A DNA stretch of 64,000 bases. It comes from Candidatus Melainabacteria bacterium. Its GTDB lineage: Bacteria; Cyanobacteriota; Vampirovibrionia; Obscuribacterales; Obscuribacteraceae. Of the stretch, positions 17,501 through 25,466 are shown in pieces. The position numbers and the translations under genes were made by a program. Each line of letters starts with the position of its first letter. Positions within the stretch are counted from its first letter, which is position 1. The stretch spans positions 1 to 64,000 of the forward strand of contig PLZS01000140.1 of the NCBI GenBank assembly GCA_003153555.1. The letters run 5' to 3'. Under the pieces are notes generated by a model. That model saw nothing but the letters and a program-made list of their open reading frames with translations. It did not search any database and was not told where the DNA came from.

Positions 17501-18031
17501 GGCGCCACCTAAGGTGAAGGCAGCTCGTACGATCAGAGGCAATCCGAGCTCAGCTTCGGCCGCAATTACTTGATCCATATTCCTGATAATCGATGAGCGC
17601 AAGACAGGAAGACCAATCTCTTGCATCTTTGAGCGAAACAGCTCTCGGTCCTCAGCCAGGCGAATCGAATTGATCCGAGCGCCAATCAATTCGACCCCAT
17701 AACGTTCCAACACTCCGCTGTTGAACAGCTCAACGGCTAGATTGAGAGCAGTTTGCCCCCCCATTGTAGGCAAAAGAGCTTGCGGTCTCTCCCTGTCAAT
17801 TACAGCCTCAATAAACTGTGCCGTCAGCGGTTCGATATACGTTCGTAACGCATACTCCGGGTCAGTCATAATCGACGCCGGATTGGAATTGACCAGAATT
17901 ACCTCATAGCCTTCTTCCATCAGACCCTTGCAGGCTTGCGTGCCTGAATAGTCAAATTCGCAAGCTTGTCCGATCTTGATCGGTCCGGCGCCCAGCACCA
18001 AAATCCTTTTTATATCAGTACGTCGGGGCAT
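14558..18031 (-). CDS. carB: Carbamoyl-phosphate synthase large subunit
   Basis: CarB makes carbamoyl phosphate from bicarbonate, ammonia (from the CarA glutaminase) and two ATP, for pyrimidine and arginine synthesis. Domains in order: first carboxyphosphate half (KRILVLGAGPIKIGQACEFD at the N-terminus; ATP-grasp about 130-320), oligomerisation region (about 420-550), second half (VVIIGNGPNRIGQGIEFDYC near 620; ATP-grasp about 690-880) and the C-terminal MGS-like regulatory domain from about 960. Length (1157) is above the usual 1070-1100 because of a repetitive insertion in the MGS domain (about residues 1023-1061). It starts 12 bases after the upstream membrane-protein gene, so it is read as the third gene of an operon; carA is not in the window. 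Confidence 0.96.
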   Translation of the reverse strand: MPRRTDIKRILVLGAGPIKIGQACEFDYSGTQACKGLMEEGYEVILVNSNPASIMTDPEYALRTYIEPLTAQFIEAVIDRERPQALLPTMGGQTALNLAVELFNSGVLERYGVELIGARINSIRLAEDRELFRSKMQEIGLPVLRSSIIRNMDQVIAAEAELGLPLIVRAAFTLGGAGSGIARTSSELMDACRKGLNAGPESEILLEESALGWKEIELEVVRDENDNFIVVCSIENVDPMGIHTGDSVTVAPTQTLSDKDYQKLRDAAKKIIVAVGIECGGANIQFAINPGSGNYVVIEMNPRVSRSSALASKATGYPIARIAAKLAIGLTLDELKNDTAGGISACFEPVIDYVVTKIPRFNFEKFPGASETLGTEMKSVGEAMAIGATFQESIQKALRSLDINVFGFTGVPSRRQNVKSEALAAWRQRLSTPTRFLLTDIWGALEDGVSIEEIQSLCHIDMWFLDNLKEIFELYCTTLSALKDSFLGDKARILSEFDGQLLFELKCAGFSDRQIADLCTLACHVEQPQGIDATGVYNREENVKRKGIVVSEEEIFELRRNKNIAPVFCRVDSCAAEFPSDTAYYYSSYGSTENEISSSENQKVVIIGNGPNRIGQGIEFDYCCVQASLALRELGFDSIIVNCNPETVSTDYDASDRLFFEPLTLEDVWNVIAAENPVGVIVQFGGQTPLNLAQQLQSRGARILGTTCHSTDLAEDREQFNRVLEELGLHSPEGKAIRSMLDAELVAQELGYPVLLRPSYVLSGSNMHIVHDREHLVSLLTLIFAGAPDYSVLIDKLLHNAIELDVDAICDGSETVIAGILEHVEEAGVHSGDSSCVIPPQSLSCQMLEEIKQATTALAKALEIVGLFNIQMAIKDGQLYILEVNPRASRTVPFVSKATGIPWSRIATRVIMGSSLASLKPILHATTGDVAVKSVVIPFARFETATILLGPEMRSTGEVMGFGLDFGEAFAKAQIAAGRELNLSGHVLVSATPACAAQAMQAIDRFAQLDFKVSVTPSLTKCLKQGAEHGSEQGSEQGSEQGFEQGSKKGFEQGSQPGSGQGATVGSIDLAGQSVWESADKLISMGVNLILSLTPLDEIVDSENQLRRVAVSRNIDLVMTLKEALAAADAIEMMQKRQFTIQSLQERMSSRERTFVI
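14848..14964 (-). repeat. 12-bp tandem repeat array inside carB
   Basis: Degenerate copies of a 12-bp unit (GGATCCTTGTTC on the plus strand) run in frame through the MGS-domain part of carB. They encode a four-residue period Gly-Ser/Phe-Glu-Gln repeated about eight times. Copies near 14915-14945 are almost identical, which suggests recent slippage expansion. Confidence 0.85.
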
Positions 18032-18043
18032 CCTGGGTTCCTT

Positions 18044-20200
18044 TTACGGGCTAATCGGTAGAATTTGCAGCTTTTCGAGAGTGACTGAATCTGAATGCGG
18101 GGAAGAATCTTCTGCGTTTGTTTCCAGGCTGATAGTTGCGGCACTGTCTGGTAATCCCTTAGCCAAGAGATTGAAAGCACCATCTGCAGCGGAAATGGGG
18201 AAAGTCTTTTCCGCTGTGACATTACCTCTGACATCATAAATGCGTAAGAACAGAGCGCAGCCGACAGGCATTCTTTCTTTTATCTTCCCCAAGATCGCAA
18301 AATTCGTGGGCAATGGAAAAGCTGAAAGTAAGTAATGAGCAGGCCCGTGCAATTTGTCTGGAGTTGATGCTTGCAGACGGAATGAATCCTTTTTCTCGTC
18401 GCCTGTTTGGGCAGAAGGATCATCGGTGCTGATCCACGCTGGTTGTCCGCCTGGGCGGATGCTAAGCAAACTGCGCATTTTCTCAAGAGTAGCAATGGCT
18501 GTCGAAACTAAAGTTGGCCGAATTCGTTTGTAGATCCTCAGTTTTACACCACGGTCTATATCGAATTGCTTGCCAAGGTCAACAAAATCTTCAGAGATTG
18601 TCCAGTCCTCGGTAAACGAGGCAACCAACACTTTCAACAACGTTGTTGCTGATGCCTTATATATTGAAAAAGTAGGGGTGGCCAAAACGAGATATTGAGC
18701 TTGAAGGATTCTGCCCAGGGGATAAGAATCACGCGAATCAAGAAAGGAAACATCGAGCAAATTCAGCCTTGAAGCCTTCATTCCTCCATAGATTTGCCTT
18801 TCAGCGTTTTTCACAGCATCAAGATCGAACCAATCAGATTGCCCCGTAATTACAATTCGTTCCCGATCAGGAGCGATCGCTCGTAAAAATTTGACAAGTG
18901 CCTCCATTTGCTCAAAATCATCGCGCGACAAAGGCGCATAATTGCTTGAGAATAAGCGGCTAACAAGGTTTCCCTCAGCCCATGGAACACACAACATTCC
19001 GGGTTGCGTCGGATGAATATTCATATTGTTTAGCAAGGTGATGGGCAAGAATCCAAACATGCAATTGATTGTTGTCAGAATAGCAATGGTCATAAACGAT
19101 AATACTTGCCTAGCTCCCTTTGGTGCGCTCATGATCACGCAGACCAGCGAAGCTAGCCCGCATACGATCAACGGGTCGCAATAAAGAGTGTAGTGAATGG
19201 CGAGCTGTTGCGCCAACACCATCCAAACGGTCACAGAAGTCAAGCCGAATATTAAAACGAAGGACCCTTCCCGCTTCTGTAAGATTCCCAGTTTTAAGCC
19301 AAGCACATACCCTAAAATCGCCAACAACCATGTTGTGGCACCGTATGTGGTGAAAAAGTAGCCAACTGCTTCCGGCAGGGAAACACTCGCAGACGTGCCT
19401 GCATACATGTATCGATGCGTCCACTTCTCTTGCACGGCAAGAAATCCCAATGTAAGCATGACAAACGAGGCGCTCAGTCCCATCGGAACAAATCTCGTCA
19501 GAATCTGCCTGGCAAATGAGGCGAATCTTTGTGAGACAGACGTTTCAGTGGACATAAAAATTCTGACGAGGGCATGGATAAAAACGGAAGCTACAAATGC
19601 AAAAGAAGCATACAGATAGTGGCGTCGAAACAGCGCTGCCAATGCCAAAAGAAAACCGATCAATAGCGCTCGGCGTAAACTGCGCTGCTCCAGATCACCG
19701 AGATAAAGCAAAACACAAAGCAAAATTAGGGCTGCAGCCCCTGTGTCTGGGTAGCCACGAAAGGTTGGAGCCCAGAGAGCCGGTACGGAAATGGCGCTGA
19801 GAACTGCGACCCAAAATACGCCTTTTTTATGCCCTAGAACGCTTTGACAATCAATGACCTTTGTCATCAGCAGACCGAGAAAAATTACATAAGGCACCAA
19901 ATATGACACCACGAGGTCGACAATATAAGAGAGTCTACTGTCGCCTAGCAAGATTGCCAACGGCAGCAAAGGCACAGTACAAACCAAATCCAGCCCAGTA
20001 CTGCCTGTCGAAAGGATTACAAGCAAGGGCATCATAAGCGGGTTAGAGAGTAACTGTTCTTTGGAAAACCAGGTGGCGATCTGATAAAAATTCCAATCGT
20101 TAACGTAGTAGGCGCGTTCGTGAGTCACATACAGGCAGGTAAATAACACCATTGCTGCGACGAGAAACAGCAGTGCGAACCAATCTCGCCGAGTTAGCAT
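18044..20200 (-). CDS. Polytopic GT-C-like membrane glycosyltransferase
   Basis: A 718-residue protein with about twelve membrane segments in the first 400 residues and a soluble C-terminal region of about 300 residues. The first loop has YYVNDWNFYQIATWF, where GT-C enzymes of the PMT/ArnT type usually carry an acidic catalytic residue just after helix 1. The C-terminal end looks like a beta-sandwich (ISLETNAEDS, VTLEKLQIL). Likely transfers a sugar from a polyprenyl-phosphate donor outside the membrane (family-level inference). Its ATG overlaps the stop of the upstream SIS-transaldolase gene and carB follows 12 bases later. Confidence 0.65.
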   Translation of the reverse strand: MLTRRDWFALLFLVAAMVLFTCLYVTHERAYYVNDWNFYQIATWFSKEQLLSNPLMMPLLVILSTGSTGLDLVCTVPLLPLAILLGDSRLSYIVDLVVSYLVPYVIFLGLLMTKVIDCQSVLGHKKGVFWVAVLSAISVPALWAPTFRGYPDTGAAALILLCVLLYLGDLEQRSLRRALLIGFLLALAALFRRHYLYASFAFVASVFIHALVRIFMSTETSVSQRFASFARQILTRFVPMGLSASFVMLTLGFLAVQEKWTHRYMYAGTSASVSLPEAVGYFFTTYGATTWLLAILGYVLGLKLGILQKREGSFVLIFGLTSVTVWMVLAQQLAIHYTLYCDPLIVCGLASLVCVIMSAPKGARQVLSFMTIAILTTINCMFGFLPITLLNNMNIHPTQPGMLCVPWAEGNLVSRLFSSNYAPLSRDDFEQMEALVKFLRAIAPDRERIVITGQSDWFDLDAVKNAERQIYGGMKASRLNLLDVSFLDSRDSYPLGRILQAQYLVLATPTFSIYKASATTLLKVLVASFTEDWTISEDFVDLGKQFDIDRGVKLRIYKRIRPTLVSTAIATLEKMRSLLSIRPGGQPAWISTDDPSAQTGDEKKDSFRLQASTPDKLHGPAHYLLSAFPLPTNFAILGKIKERMPVGCALFLRIYDVRGNVTAEKTFPISAADGAFNLLAKGLPDSAATISLETNAEDSSPHSDSVTLEKLQILPISP

Positions 20201-21564
20201 ACGAGTTCAGTGGCATCTGTGGCAATAGAAAAGCCACAAGCTTTGGCATCATCGTAAAACATCTGCACTGTTTCCAACGAATAGTCCGTGTGGTTTTTGC
20301 CGGCTAGAACCAACTTCTTAAGAAGATCATCGGTGACCGTGATAATCTGACAACCAATCTGGCTGGCCTGCGTTACATTGAGAATCTCTCGTGGGCTGGC
20401 CCAGATCAGCTCAACATGCGGATAAGGTGCAATCAACTCTACAGCAGCCTGCATGAGGGGCAATGGATCCACACCAGTGTCAGCTATCCTGCCTGCAAAG
20501 ATGGAGATGTAGGCAGCCGGGCAAGCAGCAGCTGCTGCCAGCGTCGATTGCACTTGCTCAAGCGTCAGAATCGCAGTCACATTTACTTTGACGCCCGCCT
20601 TGCCCAATCGCTCGATCAACGGAACAGCTGTTTGCGATCGCGTGTTCGTAATTGGAATCTTGACATAAACATTCTCGCCCCAAGAGGCAATCTCCCTTGC
20701 TTGGAGTTCCATTTCTGCGAATTCATCAGAAAAGACTTCGAAAGAAATCGGCTTGTCTTTGACTACACGGAGAATGTCGAGAGCGAAATCTCGATAATTA
20801 GTGATGCCTGCTTTCCTCATCAAAGTAGGATTGGTCGTGAATCCTGTAATGATAGGATTTTTGTAGAGAGCCAAGATTGAATCTTTATTGGCACCGTCGG
20901 CAAAAATCTTTGTTTTGAAATCTGCTTTTGGCTTCCCAACTTCACTCGTTTGCTCGGCAAATACAGGCTGGGAGAGCGATTCCCATTTTGCTTGATTAAC
21001 CATAAGGAGAGGATGCGACACCAGAAGGTGCCAGATCACTGCCTGCAGTCCTTCGCTTATTGGCGTGACCAGACTTTGATCGACGTTGGGTATCACAACC
21101 ACCGCATCGCCGACTTTCTTGGCATAGCCGCCGTCCTTGCCCACAACTCCGACTATCTTTGCCGAAAGTTCCTTGGCATAAGCAAGCGCCGCCACTAAAT
21201 TGGCACTGACTTTTTTCTCGCGGTCGCCCCCACCAACAGAAAACACGAATAAGCAATCATTGCTGGTAAATCTGCTTACCTTCAGCCAGTTGACGATTGT
21301 TGATTCCCAGCCCTCGTCATTTACTCTTGCCGTCAACTCCGAAATATTATCGTAAGGCGCGTAGGCCTCGATGTTGCAAATTTTGCGAAAGTCGCTGCAG
21401 GCGTGAGAAGAATGACCGGCACCACCGCCTGAGCCGATCACAAATAGACGCCCACCACGTTCCCGTAAGTCAGCCAAAACCTTAGCCATTGAGTCGATAT
21501 CGCTCTGACTAATACTAGAAAGCGCCGACGAACACAGCTGAAGAAATGAATTTGTGAAGTTCAA
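20194..21564 (-). CDS. SIS-domain sugar-phosphate isomerase fused to transaldolase
   Basis: Residues about 25-195 form a SIS domain like phosphoheptose isomerase GmhA (GSGGGAGHSSHACSDFRKIC; FVFSVGGGDREKKVSANLV; GVVGKDGGYAKKVGDAVVVI). Residues about 210-450 form a class I transaldolase (KIFADGANKDSI; ITGFTTNPTLMRKAGI; VYVKIPITN with Schiff-base Lys302; YISIFAGRIADTG; IIWASPRE-like segment). Transaldolase produces sedoheptulose 7-phosphate and GmhA-type enzymes consume it, so the fusion could channel a heptose precursor. The start is TTG 21564 with AGGTG upstream. It heads the operon with a GT-C-like protein and carB and is divergent from the GT87 gene. Confidence 0.85.
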   Translation of the reverse strand: MNFTNSFLQLCSSALSSISQSDIDSMAKVLADLRERGGRLFVIGSGGGAGHSSHACSDFRKICNIEAYAPYDNISELTARVNDEGWESTIVNWLKVSRFTSNDCLFVFSVGGGDREKKVSANLVAALAYAKELSAKIVGVVGKDGGYAKKVGDAVVVIPNVDQSLVTPISEGLQAVIWHLLVSHPLLMVNQAKWESLSQPVFAEQTSEVGKPKADFKTKIFADGANKDSILALYKNPIITGFTTNPTLMRKAGITNYRDFALDILRVVKDKPISFEVFSDEFAEMELQAREIASWGENVYVKIPITNTRSQTAVPLIERLGKAGVKVNVTAILTLEQVQSTLAAAAACPAAYISIFAGRIADTGVDPLPLMQAAVELIAPYPHVELIWASPREILNVTQASQIGCQIITVTDDLLKKLVLAGKNHTDYSLETVQMFYDDAKACGFSIATDATELVC

Positions 21565-21612
21565 TTTGACACCTGACGAAGAAAAGCCCTAGAGGCTCTA
21601 ACCATTTTAACT

Positions 21613-21685
21613 TATGATAATCTGCTCCCGCCAGTTGGGGCGCATTGGTTAGAGGCAAATTTTCTGAAGAAGAAAGTATTGTCAA
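21613..21685 (+). repeat. Copy 1 of a duplicated promoter/leader segment
   Basis: About 73 bases closely match 38349-38419: the shared TATGATAATCTGCT, CCGCC, TGGGGC, GAGGC and GAAGAA-AAAGTAT-TGTCA blocks occur in the same order and spacing. In copy 2 this is the promoter, ribosome binding site and first codons of the epimerase gene. Here the start codon position reads CTG and one base is deleted in the coding part, so copy 1 is a decayed fragment left upstream of the GT87 gene, possibly serving as its promoter. Confidence 0.65.
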
Positions 21686-21760
21686 CAATGTGGGGCTGGA
21701 CATTGATTTGCGATTGCGATCACTTAAGCCTGGGATGAAGGACATAGGAGGACAAAAGAG

Positions 21761-23080
21761 TTGCCTGAACTTCAAAAACCAAACAGACAAGAAAAAATGA
21801 TCAGGCTGATGCTCATAAGTATGTGTCTTTTGTTTTTTCTATTCACTCAGGTAATGACTGCTTATCTCCTGGTTAAGCCGTTTCTGGAGCCCAAGTGGTA
21901 TATCGATCTCGATCACCAACGCATCAATGAGACCGATTTCTTCCAATATGTACAAGCCGGACAATTAGCCACATCTCCTCTGGCTCACCGCGTCTACGAT
22001 CCTGAAGTGCAAAAAACCTGGCATGACGAGCTGACCGCACCTCTTAAGGCGCCAAAAGTTTTCTACAATCAACAACCACCGTTTCTTTATCCGCTGCTTA
22101 TCCCGCTTGCCTGGTTCCCGTACAATGTGGCCTACCTTCTATGGTGCCTGGGGCAATCGGCTGCAGGGTTGACGGCAGTTTATTTTCTTTCCGGTCTTAA
22201 CTTCAAGACGCGAAAAGAAAAAGTTATTTTTTTGATGGCAGTTTTTGCCAGCTTTCCTAGTTATCTGTGCCTGTGGCATGGCAATACGGCATTTTGGCTC
22301 TTGGGCGCGTTGGGCTGTTACACATATTTCTGGCTCCGCAAAAAAGACATCGCAGCTGGTGCTTTTTTTGCTCTGAGCACAGGTAAGCCTCAATACAGCA
22401 TGATCATGATTTTGCCCAGTTTGGCGAACTGGCGTTGGAAGATTATGGCAACAGCTGCGGTTATCGAGATGCTCTTACTTGTATGGGCAGCACTTTTTAT
22501 CGGCACCGAAAATATAGTCAATTATCCCCAAATACTTTCCAATGCCGAGTCCAATCCCAATTTTATTGGTGTGAACTCCATGGGCATGGTGTCCTTAAGA
22601 GGTCTGTACAGCCGATTTTTGCCCGCCGCGACCGTGACGCATGACTCACTAATCGCATCCACCATAACTATGATCACGTGCTTGGCACCGATTGCTTGGT
22701 TGTGGTGGCGAACCAGCCAACCATCGACCAAAAATGCCGATCACCAACAACGCTGTTTGCTGTCCATAACCGTTCTTCTAGCACTGATATTAAGCCCCCA
22801 CTCCCAACAATTTGATTGTTTGCTCATTGCTATTCCTGCCGCTTTGATGCTTCCGTCGCTGGATATTTTCCAGATTTGCGCCCTAAAGAGTGCCCCTTTG
22901 CGTATTTTTTCAGTCACGCTGCTTGTCTATCCTTTTGTCAGTTGGATGCCAAACTTCACATTGGGACGACAGTACGAATCAATACCATATCTGATCGTCA
23001 ATCTCATCTTACTTGCTTCCTTATTTTGCTATTTCCGGGAGGGCAAGCGAAATGGCGGCGATCTTGGCAATGAGCTATGA
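21761..23080 (+). CDS. GT87-like polyprenyl-phosphate mannosyltransferase-type membrane protein
   Basis: A 439-residue protein with about ten membrane segments. The loop after helix 1 has ETDFFQYVQAG and the motif NQQPPFLYPLLIPLAWFPY, typical of GT87 (DUF2029) enzymes, where the acidic residue after helix 1 is catalytic. A second GT87-like gene lies at 32.5-33.8 kb. The start is TTG 21761, supported by AGGAGG nine bases upstream (21746-21751). It is transcribed from the divergent spacer that holds copy 1 of the duplicated leader. Donor and acceptor unknown. Confidence 0.75.
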   Translation: MPELQKPNRQEKMIRLMLISMCLLFFLFTQVMTAYLLVKPFLEPKWYIDLDHQRINETDFFQYVQAGQLATSPLAHRVYDPEVQKTWHDELTAPLKAPKVFYNQQPPFLYPLLIPLAWFPYNVAYLLWCLGQSAAGLTAVYFLSGLNFKTRKEKVIFLMAVFASFPSYLCLWHGNTAFWLLGALGCYTYFWLRKKDIAAGAFFALSTGKPQYSMIMILPSLANWRWKIMATAAVIEMLLLVWAALFIGTENIVNYPQILSNAESNPNFIGVNSMGMVSLRGLYSRFLPAATVTHDSLIASTITMITCLAPIAWLWWRTSQPSTKNADHQQRCLLSITVLLALILSPHSQQFDCLLIAIPAALMLPSLDIFQICALKSAPLRIFSVTLLVYPFVSWMPNFTLGRQYESIPYLIVNLILLASLFCYFREGKRNGGDLGNEL

Positions 23081-23250
23081 CTCGCAAAATGGCTTTGGTT
23101 GATCCCGCATGCCAAACAGAAAGGGCTTGGCTTAGCTAGCCCCTTGAAGCAAAGTCGGCACGGAAAGTTGAATACGCTAAAATCAGCTAAGAAAGCTGCA
23201 GCGATTTTTCAAGGCGCGTAAGTCAGTCAGTGAGGGGTTAGCGGATTCGG

Positions 23251-23976
23251 ATGACAAGAGAGAGAGAGTCTGTAGCGCCGCTGGCGGTGTTAATGCCCGC
23301 ATACAACGAAGCCGCAGGCATTGAAGACGCTGTCAACGAGGTGCGACAGGAGGTCCTGGACAAGTTGCCGGGGGCTTACCTCATCGTTGTCAACGATGGC
23401 AGCAAGGACAACACTGGTGAAATTCTCGAACGCATCGCAAAGGTAGATCCGCGCGTTCGAGTAATTAACAAACCGAACAGCGGACACGGACCATCGATAA
23501 TTCGTGCATTGAATGAGGCAGATAGTGAATACGTGTTCACCATCGACAGCGACATGCAAATGCCGCTCGACTGCTTTTCTCAATTCTGGCAAGCCGCGAC
23601 GGCACCGGGATGCGCCGGCGTGTTCGGAGTGCGGTCGCACCGTCAGGATCCCCTGGTCAGGCTAGTTCTGTCACGCGTCGTCGCTTTCACTATGAGCTCA
23701 GTCTTCAAAGTAAAGTTGCGCGACTCGAACGTTCCTTTCAAACTGTTCAAGAGAAAAATTTGGACTGAGTTGTACGCTCGATTGAAAGACGATACATTGC
23801 TCACACCTTCCATAGCAATCGCGATCTATGCGCGCAAACACGGTTACAATATTGTCGACATGCCGGTTTCACATCGTGCGCGCAAGACCGGTGAGCCTTC
23901 TTTGCGGATCACGAAACTAATCGCTTTTTGTGCGCAAGCATTTCGTCAGATGATGAAAATTAAAGAACAAATATGA
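23251..23976 (+). CDS. GT2 family glycosyltransferase (DPM1-like)
   Basis: A 241-residue soluble GT-A fold enzyme: LAVLMPAYNEAAGIEDAVNE, then LIVVNDGSKDNTGEIL, the metal-binding FTIDSDMQMP, and a C-terminal HRARKTGEPSLR that resembles the acceptor-binding end of polyprenyl-phosphate glycosyltransferases. It probably loads a nucleotide sugar on a lipid phosphate for GT-C enzymes such as its neighbours. Its stop overlaps the next start as ATGA. Confidence 0.85.
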   Translation: MTRERESVAPLAVLMPAYNEAAGIEDAVNEVRQEVLDKLPGAYLIVVNDGSKDNTGEILERIAKVDPRVRVINKPNSGHGPSIIRALNEADSEYVFTIDSDMQMPLDCFSQFWQAATAPGCAGVFGVRSHRQDPLVRLVLSRVVAFTMSSVFKVKLRDSNVPFKLFKRKIWTELYARLKDDTLLTPSIAIAIYARKHGYNIVDMPVSHRARKTGEPSLRITKLIAFCAQAFRQMMKIKEQI

Positions 23977-25421
23977 CGACAAAACCGCAGCGAACTAAAA
24001 TCCTCATTGTCGGCGCAGGACCGACTGGATTAGGTGCGGCATGGCGCTTGCAAGAATTGCAGCAAGACACGGACTGGCTAATTGTGGACGCATCGGAAAA
24101 GCCCGGTGGGCTAGCAAGTTCGGTCGTCGACAAAGAAGGATTCACCTGGGATCTTGGCGGGCATGTGCTTTTCTCGCACTATGACTACTTCGATCAGGTC
24201 CTGAACGAATGCATGAGCGGCGAGTGGGTCGAGCATCAGCGCGAAGCATGGGTTTGGGTGCGCGATCAATTCATTCCATACCCGTTTCAAAATAACATCT
24301 GGCGGTTGCCTCCGCCGGACCTCGTCTCCTGCCTCGAGGGACTGTTGTCCGTGCACAACAAACCGGCGATGCCTTTGAGATCAGATAGTTTCGAAGACTG
24401 GATCTATCGAAATTTCGGAACAGGACTTGCTCATATATTTTTCATTCCGTACAACTATAAAGTCTGGGCGTACCATCCCAAGAAGGTCTCGGCATGCTGG
24501 ATTCAGGAGCGTGTTGCCACCGTCGATTTAAGCAGAATTTTGAAAAATCTTGTTCTGCGAAAAGATGAATTGGGTTGGGGACCAAACTCAGTATTTCGTT
24601 TTCCGCTCAAGGGTGGAACAGGCGTTATCTGGAAGCGCGTAGCGGAACAACTGCCGCAGAACCGCTTGTTGATGGGGCGGGCGCTTACTCGGGTCAATGC
24701 TAAACTGCGTCAGGCAGAACTCTCTGACGGAACTCTGATCGAATATGAATACATGATTTCCTGCATTCCTTTGAACAGTCTCGTCAAAATGGTGGAAGGG
24801 GTCAATCTGGATGTTACGCCTGAGAAGTTCCTGTATTCGAGCACTAATTTGATTGGAATCGGGCTCGAGGGAAAGCCGCCGGACGAGCTCAAGACTAAGT
24901 GTTGGATGTATTTTGTCGAAGACCAGTTTCCTTTTTATCGTGTAACAGTGTTTTCCAACTACTCGCAATTCAATGTGCCAAAACCTGGAGAACAGTGGTC
25001 GCTGCTTTGCGAGGTGAGCGAGTCTGCGGATAAGTCCGTGGATCATGCGACGTTGAAAGAAGACGTGATTGCTGCATTGCAAGAGATCAAGATCATCGAC
25101 GATCACAAGATAGTAAGCACGTGGCAGACACGGCTGGAGCATGGCTATCCGACACCATTTTTAGGGCGCGATCAAATAATCGAGCCGCTGAACAACAAAC
25201 TGACAGAGCATGGCATTTTCAGCCGTGGTCGCTTTGGCGCTTGGAAGTATGAGGTCTCAAATCAGGACCACTCCTTCATGCAAGGCGTGGAAGCGATCGA
25301 TCACATTCTCTTCGGCACGGAAGAACTAACTTACTTCCAACCCTCTGCGGTCAACTCCGGCAAGAAGCGCCCACGCAGGAAACCACTGCAGCGCGAAGCC
25401 AAGCTGAGATCCGAAAAGTAA
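23973..25421 (+). CDS. FAD-dependent oxidoreductase, UDP-galactopyranose mutase/protoporphyrinogen oxidase-like
   Basis: Starts with a Rossmann FAD site (KILIVGAGPTGLGAAWRLQE), then an acidic strand end (LIVDASEKPGGLASSV) and WDLGGHVLFSHYDYF, which aligns with the substrate-proximal part of UDP-galactopyranose mutase-type amine oxidases. Later segments FIPYNYKVWAYHPKKVSACW and GIFSRGRFGAWKYEVSNQDHSFMQG fit the same family, the latter contributing the C-terminal FAD site. In polysaccharide clusters such flavoproteins rearrange or oxidise nucleotide sugars. The gene is coupled to the GT2 gene by an ATGA overlap. Confidence 0.8.
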   Translation: MTTKPQRTKILIVGAGPTGLGAAWRLQELQQDTDWLIVDASEKPGGLASSVVDKEGFTWDLGGHVLFSHYDYFDQVLNECMSGEWVEHQREAWVWVRDQFIPYPFQNNIWRLPPPDLVSCLEGLLSVHNKPAMPLRSDSFEDWIYRNFGTGLAHIFFIPYNYKVWAYHPKKVSACWIQERVATVDLSRILKNLVLRKDELGWGPNSVFRFPLKGGTGVIWKRVAEQLPQNRLLMGRALTRVNAKLRQAELSDGTLIEYEYMISCIPLNSLVKMVEGVNLDVTPEKFLYSSTNLIGIGLEGKPPDELKTKCWMYFVEDQFPFYRVTVFSNYSQFNVPKPGEQWSLLCEVSESADKSVDHATLKEDVIAALQEIKIIDDHKIVSTWQTRLEHGYPTPFLGRDQIIEPLNNKLTEHGIFSRGRFGAWKYEVSNQDHSFMQGVEAIDHILFGTEELTYFQPSAVNSGKKRPRRKPLQREAKLRSEK

Positions 25422-25466
25422 CTCTAAGCCTCATGGATTCTGTGAGTAGCAGACGCTCGTGCGTCT

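Noticed and set aside
21594..21656. Inverted repeat flanking the promoter upstream of the GT87 gene, read as a riboswitch
   Set aside because: The arms are explained mostly by the duplicated leader; the left arm would lie upstream of the transcription start, so an RNA switch is unlikely. An operator remains possible.
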